Source: JBOGEB01 sp050743125 (GTDB lineage: Bacteria > Actinomycetota > Nitriliruptoria > Euzebyales > Egibacteraceae). From it: 11,204 nt of DNA. The stretch is taken from assembly GCA_050743125.1 (NCBI GenBank), contig JBOGEB010000146.1:1-11204 (forward strand), in the 5' to 3' direction. The position numbers and the translations under genes are program-made. Shown here in pieces: positions 7,129 to 11,204 of this stretch. The notes under the pieces are model-generated. The model did no database searches and was not told where the DNA came from. It saw only the letters and a list, made by a program, of their open reading frames with translations. Positions within the stretch are counted from its first letter, which is position 1, and each line of letters starts with the position of its first letter.

Positions 7129-8532
7129 ATGCGACACGTACCGAAAAGACCGACAATATGCGTTCTCGCACTAGTAATGCTTTTATTTTCGGCTTCACCC
7201 GCCGCCGCGGAACCGTCCCTGCAAGGGGCATTTGACAGCATATTCGGTCCCGGCGCTATCAATGTGGCCACCGATGAGACAGGCGCCCAAACGTTCGCAC
7301 CAGGAACCAACGAAAACAAAATCGAGGTCGAGTTCGCGGGTAATGCCAATAGCAATACCTTTGGGTGGTATCCGGCAAGTGATCCGAACCAGCTGCACAC
7401 GATCTTCACTGGATCCGATGGTCCGGGAGCCATTGAAGTAGTGACCATCCCAGAAGCGTTCGGCGTCTTCTCAAGCACGCCCGACGGGCTGTGGCGATCC
7501 CAGCCATCACTCAACTCAGACAGCTTTGACCATTTCCTGACGTTCTCCCTGCCCGGCGTTCCTGGCGGCGTTGTTGTGGCGATGGAGGACACGGGGGGTG
7601 GCGGAGACCACGACTACCAGGATCTCATCGTCTCGATCAAGCCCCTCAACGACCCGCCGACGGCGGCTCCCGACGCCTACACCACCGACGAGGACACCCC
7701 CCTGACCGTGCCCGACCCCGGCGTGCTCAGCAACGACACCGACCCCGAGAGCGACCCGCTCACCGCAGCGCTGGTGACCGGCCCAGCCCACGGCACCCTG
7801 ACGCTCAACCCGAACGGGTCGTTCGCCTACACCCCGGCGGCCAACTTCAACGGCACCGACACATTCACCTACAACGCCAGCGACGGCACCGCCGTCTCCA
7901 ACACCGCCACGGTCACCCTCACCGTCAGATCGGTCAACGACCCACCCGCAGGCGTCAACGACGCCTACACCACCGACGAGGACACCCCCCTGACCGTGCC
8001 CGACCCCGGCGTGCTCAGCAACGACACCGACCCCGAGAGCGACCCGCTCACCGCAGCGCTGGTGACCGGCCCAGCCCACGGCACCCTGACGCTCAACCCG
8101 AACGGGTCGTTCGCCTACACCCCGGCGGCCAACTTCAACGGCACCGACACATTCACCTACAACGCCAGCGACGGCACCGCCGTCTCCAACACCGCCACGG
8201 TCACCCTCACCGTCAGATCGGTCAACGACGCGCCAGTCGCGGCCGACGACTCGTACAAGACCAGCGTCGTAAAAAGCCTTCCGGTCCTCAGCCCGCTCAA
8301 GGTGAAAGCCCCTGGCGTGCTCAGCAACGACACCGACGTCGAGAGCGACCCGCTCACCGCAGCGCTGGTGACCGGCCCAGCCCACGGCACCCTGACCCTG
8401 AACCCCGACGGGTCACTCACCTACAAACCCAACTTGCTGTTCGTGGGCACCGACACGTTCACGTACAAGGCCAGCGACGGCACCGCCACGAGCAACGTGG
8501 CGACGGTAAAGATCAAAGTGTCGCTGCTCTGA
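7129..8532 (+). CDS. Secreted DUF4114 and tandem Ig-like (cadherin-like) repeat protein
   Basis: This is a 467-residue protein that I infer to be exported and surface- or matrix-associated. Residues 1-27 form a signal peptide: basic MRHVPKRP, hydrophobic VLALVMLLF, and a cleavage site after SPAAA/AE. Residues about 30-170 look like DUF4114: WYPASDPNQLHTIF at 80-93 and the closing acidic motif MEDTGGGGDHDYQDLIVSI at 152-170, typical of this beta-sandwich. Three tandem-95/Big_9-type repeats follow at 182-277, 278-373 and 374-467, each with GVLSNDTDxESDPLTAALV and GTDTFTYxASDGTA. The Asp-rich loops suggest calcium binding, by family analogy. No C-terminal anchor or sorting signal is seen. Codons before about 7450 are visibly richer in A and T than the repeats. 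The start lies 2 bases after the gap; its signal peptide supports it. Confidence 0.88.
   Translation: MRHVPKRPTICVLALVMLLFSASPAAAEPSLQGAFDSIFGPGAINVATDETGAQTFAPGTNENKIEVEFAGNANSNTFGWYPASDPNQLHTIFTGSDGPGAIEVVTIPEAFGVFSSTPDGLWRSQPSLNSDSFDHFLTFSLPGVPGGVVVAMEDTGGGGDHDYQDLIVSIKPLNDPPTAAPDAYTTDEDTPLTVPDPGVLSNDTDPESDPLTAALVTGPAHGTLTLNPNGSFAYTPAANFNGTDTFTYNASDGTAVSNTATVTLTVRSVNDPPAGVNDAYTTDEDTPLTVPDPGVLSNDTDPESDPLTAALVTGPAHGTLTLNPNGSFAYTPAANFNGTDTFTYNASDGTAVSNTATVTLTVRSVNDAPVAADDSYKTSVVKSLPVLSPLKVKAPGVLSNDTDVESDPLTAALVTGPAHGTLTLNPDGSLTYKPNLLFVGTDTFTYKASDGTATSNVATVKIKVSLL
7672..8229 (+). repeat. Two identical 270-bp segments in a 288-bp tandem repeat, plus a diverged third
   Basis: 7672-7941 and 7960-8229 appear identical base for base; the period is 288 bp (96 codons). 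The third unit (from 8248) is diverged but keeps long identical stretches such as about 8343-8397. Near-perfect identity at synonymous sites means recent duplication or gene conversion. The array could change copy number or collapse in assembly. Confidence 0.93.
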
Positions 8533-8647
8533 TCACGGGTGTTGACACATCATAAAAAGTTCGGCCAGCCGGCTGCCCGTTCGACTACCGACTCGATGCT
8601 CACGTCGGTCCCCTGGCGGTCGTGGTCATCGGGCCGCCCTTGCCGTA
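8533..8647. other. Spacer between the repeat protein and the Nudix pseudogene
   Basis: The only open frame is a 17-codon minus-strand peptide (8600-8550, starting GTG and ending NFL-TGA), for which I have no match. An AAAAA run at 8555-8559 would read as T5 on the minus strand downstream of a GC-rich stretch containing AGCCGGCT. The stem does not pair well, so it is at best a weak terminator for the Nudix strand. Confidence 0.3.
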
Positions 8648-8801
8648 TCAGGCCACGACCGCCGACTTGCCATGAAGGTAGTGGGTGATCCGTGACCTGA
8701 CCGACTGGTGCATGTCGAGCTGGGTGATCTCTTCGGCAGAGAAGAAGGCCACCTCGTAGGAGTCTTCGCTCACCGCCCGCCCGCCGACGAGTCGGCAAGC
8801 A
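8644..8801. repeat. 158-bp direct repeat, copy B (Nudix C-terminal region)
   Basis: This is the partner of 6869-7026, same orientation, with four mismatches by eye. It lies within the Nudix pseudogene and ends close to that gene's frameshift. Confidence 0.9.
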
Positions 8802-9054
8802 CGGTGAACTGCATCCCGTCGTCGAAGACGTGAACATGGTGGGGATTGGAGTAGACGCCGATGACGTACTCAGGCACGACCTCGAGGCCGGTTTTTTCCT
8901 TGACCTCCCTGACCACGCACGCTCCGATGCTCTCCCCGATCTCCTGAACTCCACCAGGCACACTCCACATGCGGTCGTCACGCCGCCGGTGCAAGAGAAT
9001 CTTGCCGCCATCGTCGATCACGATCGCTCCAGCGGCAGGCACCAGCGTGTTCGC
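8648..9054 (-). pseudogene. Nudix hydrolase, frameshifted, with altered Nudix box
   Basis: Nudix enzymes hydrolyse nucleoside diphosphates linked to another group. From about 9054 the minus strand reads ANTLVPAAGAIVIDDGGKIL, LHRRRDDRMWSVPGG, then the box GVQEIGESIGACVVREVKEK with TGL. The box fits G-x5-E-x7-R-E-U-x-E-E-x-G-U except that the last glutamate, a metal ligand in MutT, is Lys (AAA). Relatives continue upstream with a few residues such as D-P-x-A-P-K/R-A-N; here that K/R position is TGA (9057-9055). A GTG at 9042 could still start translation. After FTVL (about 8805) the frame breaks: one frame stops at 8770, and the true end, CRLVGGRAVSEDSYEVAFF to GKSAVVA, lies in another frame with TGA at 8650-8648. 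Three independent faults make it inactive. Confidence 0.8.
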
Positions 9055-9084
9055 TCAAGGCGTGCCGGGCACGAGCTGGAAGGC

Positions 9085-9283
9085 TCCGTTGAATCCTTCT
9101 TCCTCGTCGAGCTGCAGGATGTTGAAACAGGTCGGCGACAGCCCAACGGTGCCGCGGTCGCGGTACTCGCCCTGACAGCCACCTCTGGACCGTCTTGGGG
9201 TCGACATGGGCAGCCCTCGCAACGGCCGCGACATCGCGTCGGCCAGTAGCCATCGCCCTACGCAACTGCTCGTTGCCTGCCAT
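9085..9283 (-). pseudogene. XRE-like helix-turn-helix regulator, N-terminal fragment
   Basis: ATG 9283 opens MAGNEQLRRAMATGRRDVAA, followed by AHVDPKTVQRWLSGR and PRPRHRWAVADL. The D-P-K-T-V-x-R-W-x-x-G-R and H-R-W-A-x-A-x-L motifs define a small actinobacterial DNA-binding regulator family. After ADL (9130) a 10-base segment, 9118-9127, interrupts the frame. Skipping it restores LQLDEEEGF, the expected D-E-x-x-x-L/F segment before a missing L-W-P. The rest of the protein, normally a further effector region, is absent. The restored frame is the same frame as the following Nudix remnant. No clear ribosome binding site lies before the ATG. Confidence 0.65.
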
Positions 9284-9619
9284 GCGTCCATCTACGCCGT
9301 CCTGCGGGGACGGCTCAATCGATGTCGGGCGTCCCCAATGTCCGCTCGCGTCACCAAGCGTCCCGACCTCGCCGTCGCTGGTGATCCCCGCCGTGGACGC
9401 CTGCCAGCCGGGCCGCGCCCGGTGGCAGCTATGCCAGCCACTCGTCCCACTGGCGACGCAGTGCCCCGGGACGGCAACCTTCCCCTGCAGAATCTGCACG
9501 AACGTGTCCACCCTCCTGACCAGCGACCGCTGACCTTATCCGGCGAGGTGCAAGATCCACGTCGGTGACGGTCAACGCGAGGGGGGTGGATGCGTGACAA
9601 GCGCGGGACGACGGTTGCT
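9284..9619. other. Gene-free stretch between the HTH remnant and the MBL gene
   Basis: I see no recognisable protein on either strand. Several short frames are open, as expected for this GC content, but none gives a family motif or holds its reading frame against neighbours. It should contain the promoter of the HTH remnant and the tail of the MBL transcript. An imperfect inverted repeat, CAGCG-AC-CGCTG, lies at about 9521-9532. Confidence 0.4.
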
Positions 9620-10351
9620 TCATCGTGCGACCTCCTCCATGAGAAGCTGCTCGTAGGCGTCGGCGAGACCCCGCAGCGCAGCCGCGCCGTCACCGGAATA
9701 CGAAGGGCCGTGCATCAGCGCGAGCGTGCGCGGCTCCAGCTCGGCCAGCCGGCGCAGGGTCGGTGCGGTCAGCGGGCCGAGCGAGGTGGCGTGGAAGACC
9801 TCCTCACCGGCCATCGCCGGACCCACGAGGTCGTCGCTGGTGAGCGCGGGGCCGTCGCCGAGCTGCGTGAACAGGTCCCCGCAGAGCAGCATCTGGGTGG
9901 TCTCCTCGTATAGGACCCGAGCCTCCCAGTTGTGCGGGACGTGCGGAGTGTCCAGGTGACGCACCCGCTTGCCGCCGAGGTCGAGCACCTCACCGTCGGA
10001 CAGTGCCCGCGGCGGCCGGTCGGCCATGTCGTTGAGCGACACCAGGCAGCCGAACCCGCCGTGCGCGACCTCAGCGCGAGGCGCTGCGGCCAGCCACAGG
10101 TTCATCGACCCGCACTCGTCAGCCTCGACGTGCCCGAACGTGATCCAGCGCAGCCGCTCGATCCGCAGGACGCGGGCGGCAGCCGCCGACACCAACGGGA
10201 ACAGCATCCGCTGGCCGGTGTGGAACAGCAGCGGCTCCTCGGCGTCGACCAAAAACTGGTTGAACGTGAACCCGGCCGGCAGGGCCACGTCGGGGAACCA
10301 GGTCGACAGGCGGTAGATCCCGTCGGCGATCTCATCGACTCGTGTCTCCAT
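9620..10351 (-). CDS. MBL-fold metallohydrolase, di-iron (ODP/flavodiiron-like) type
   Basis: This is an intact 243-residue metallo-beta-lactamase-fold protein. It opens METRVDEIADGIYRLSTWFP and has FTFNQFLVDAEEPLLFHTG at 28-46. The metal site reads as H74-x-E76-x-D78 (GHVEADECG), H140 in PHVPHNWE, D159 in LLCGDLF and H214 in LMHGPSY. The H-x-E-x-D set with a His 19 residues before the Asp matches the flavodiiron and oxygen-binding di-iron branch. Classical beta-lactamase-fold enzymes have H-x-H-x-D-H instead. No flavodoxin or rubredoxin domain is fused, so oxygen or NO chemistry is possible but not shown. AGGGAG 8 bases before the ATG supports the start. A decayed LuxR gene lies directly upstream on the same strand; in relatives I would expect such a regulator to be paired with it. 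Confidence 0.88.
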   Translation of the reverse strand: METRVDEIADGIYRLSTWFPDVALPAGFTFNQFLVDAEEPLLFHTGQRMLFPLVSAAAARVLRIERLRWITFGHVEADECGSMNLWLAAAPRAEVAHGGFGCLVSLNDMADRPPRALSDGEVLDLGGKRVRHLDTPHVPHNWEARVLYEETTQMLLCGDLFTQLGDGPALTSDDLVGPAMAGEEVFHATSLGPLTAPTLRRLAELEPRTLALMHGPSYSGDGAAALRGLADAYEQLLMEEVAR

Positions 10352-10414
10352 GACAGGGACTCCCTTCTGGTCAGGTCTATGGTCCGCCGCCTATCCCGCT
10401 TGCGCATGGGTCGG

Positions 10415-11013
10415 CCCACCCATCCCGCCGCGTTGCCGCTGCCAAGTTCATCGAAGTCGGCGAGCCGCGCGGCGAGAGCGGCCAGCTACGCGCGGCCACG
10501 GGCCCGGTGCGGGCGAGCAGGGCTCGCGACGTGCTTCTCGACCGTGCGGGGCGACAGGAACAGGCGGGCGCCGATCTCGGGGTTCGACAGGCCCTCGGCG
10601 ACGAGCAGCAGGACGTCCGTCTCCCGGCTCGTCACTCCCTTGGCGCGCAAGGCGGCGGGCACGCCGGCGTCGCCCCCCTTCCGCGGCACGGCCGCGCCGG
10701 CTTGGCGCAGCAGCGACCGGCACGACGAGGCCGCACGGGCATGGCCGCAGACGTCGAACCAGGCCAGCGCCTCCCGCAGCCAGGTGACGGGATCGCCCCA
10801 GCGGCCACGCAACGCGGCCTCCGCGACGACCCGGTGGATGCGGTGGAGGCACCACTCCACTGCCTGGTGCCGGCGGTAGGTCGCCTCCGCCTCCACCGTG
10901 GCCGGCCCGCCCCAGGGCAACGGCGTCCGCGTACTGCAGGCAGGCGCGGTTGAGCCGGACCCCCAGGTGCCCGCAGGCGCGCACCTCCTCGCGGGCTCCC
11001 GAGCCGTCCTCGT
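10415..11013 (-). pseudogene. LuxR-family transcriptional regulator, C-terminal remnant
   Basis: Reading from about 11000, EEVRACGHLGVRLNRACLQY and ADAVALGRAGH lie in one frame. After a break at about 10905, VEAEATYRRHQAVEWCLHRI, EAALRGRWGDPVTWLREALA and CRSLLRQAGAAVPRK lie in another. These are the helical repeats before the DNA-binding domain of large ATPase-type LuxR proteins. The LuxR helix-turn-helix then follows: VTSRETDVLLLVAEGLSNPE, IGARLFLSPRTVEKHVAS. Next, ASPARPHRARGRA stands where ASLLARTGARGRAQ is expected, best explained by one inserted and one lost base that cancel out. The Gln codon after GRA is TAG (10488-10486). Past it, the same frame still reads LAALAARLADFDELG to GWVGRPM, a normal family tail. 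The ATPase domain is missing, so the gene is dead or at most a free DNA-binding fragment. Confidence 0.75.
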
Positions 11014-11204
11014 GTCAGTCGAGTTGTCATCTACGCAGAGTGATGGACGGTTTGCTGCCCCCAGGCTCCGGACGCTCCACGATGTTTGGCGCCGGCAGAG
11101 ACGCCGGCCGTGCGGGCGCGCGTCACCGAACTGACACCAGCCCGCCCAGGCAGCCACCTCACTCACAGCCCACACACAAAGATCCCACAAACCCTTGCGA
11201 ACCG
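11014..11204. other. Unassigned right end of the window
   Basis: The LuxR-like protein signal fades at about 11013, and the rest matches nothing I recognise. Minus-strand reading is open but has no family motifs. GCCGGC occurs at 11091-11096 and again at 11103-11108, forming a short hairpin. The outer end, with repeated GTG and TGTG steps on the minus strand, could be the edge of an inserted element; no terminal repeat partner is visible. Confidence 0.3.

Noticed and set aside
7516..8385. 289-codon minus-strand open frame with repeats
   Set aside because: It mirrors the Ig-like repeats on the plus strand. Its repeats are only the complement of the coding repeats, and the plus-strand protein has a signal peptide and known domains.
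7672..8400. CRISPR-like array
   Set aside because: The repeats are 288 bp, in frame and protein-coding, without short repeats or unique spacers. They encode beta-sandwich domains.
8533..8600. Intrinsic terminator after the repeat protein or the Nudix gene
   Set aside because: A five-base T run exists only for the minus strand, and the adjacent GC-rich segment does not form a good stem. On the plus strand there is no T run.
9055..10488. Stop codon recoding (TGA at 9055-9057, TAG at 10486-10488)
   Set aside because: Two different stop codons would need reassignment, purF and purM end in ordinary TGA, and both affected genes also carry frameshifts. Decay is simpler.
1..11204. tRNA, rRNA or riboswitch genes
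   Set aside because: Scanning both strands by eye gave no cloverleaf with a GGTTCGA-type arm, no rRNA-like stretch and no purine riboswitch-like leader before purF. A covariance-model scan would be the proper test.

Overview
The window is high-GC DNA with GTG/TTG-rich ORFs. It encodes a 13E12-family (DUF222) HNH endonuclease remnant, a DUF1360 membrane protein, a TIGR03557-like F420-dependent oxidoreductase remnant and a LuxR-type regulator remnant. Together these point to an actinobacterium (Actinomycetota). The style of PurF and PurM would fit a Thermoleophilia/Solirubrobacterales-like lineage, but that is only an impression. A run of 100 N (7027-7126) shows this is a draft scaffold or a metagenome bin.

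Layout, left to right. 2-100 (+) is the last 32 codons of a 13E12-type HNH endonuclease. About 342-1262 (+) is a multiply frameshifted C-terminal part of a TPR-containing regulator that runs tail-to-tail into purM. 1254-3706/3718 (-) is the intact purF-purM pair, joined by an ATGA overlap; these two enzymes are the core-metabolism anchor of the window. Divergent from purF, about 3772-4356 (+) is a glycosyltransferase family 2 gene with a frameshift and an internal deletion. 4398-5584 (+) is a zinc-dependent alcohol dehydrogenase interrupted by two single-C insertions. 5865-6437 (+) is an intact DUF1360 membrane protein. Fifteen bases later comes the first 51 codons of an F420-dependent LLM oxidoreductase (6453-6605). 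It is cut off by the N-terminal piece of a second DUF222/13E12 gene on the opposite strand (about 6603-6811). Then come a Nudix C-terminal copy (6873-7026, -) ending at the gap, and an intact secreted DUF4114/tandem Ig-like repeat protein starting 2 bases after the gap (7129-8532, +). A second, broken Nudix gene follows (8648-9054, -), abutting a decayed helix-turn-helix regulator (about 9085-9283, -). The window closes with an intact MBL-fold di-metal hydrolase (9620-10351, -) preceded by a decayed LuxR regulator (about 10415-11013, -).

Only five protein genes read cleanly: purF, purM, the DUF1360 gene, the DUF4114 gene and the MBL gene. At least eight other loci are frameshifted, truncated or fused. 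Because 2.4 kb of purF-purM has no frame break while the neighbours have several each, this looks like genuine decay and rearrangement more than sequencing error, though the two single-C insertions in the dehydrogenase could be errors. I see no convincing new multi-gene system. The items most worth a look are the secreted repeat protein beside the gap with its two identical 270-bp repeat segments, the Nudix duplication that flanks it, and the precise junctions between unrelated remnants.
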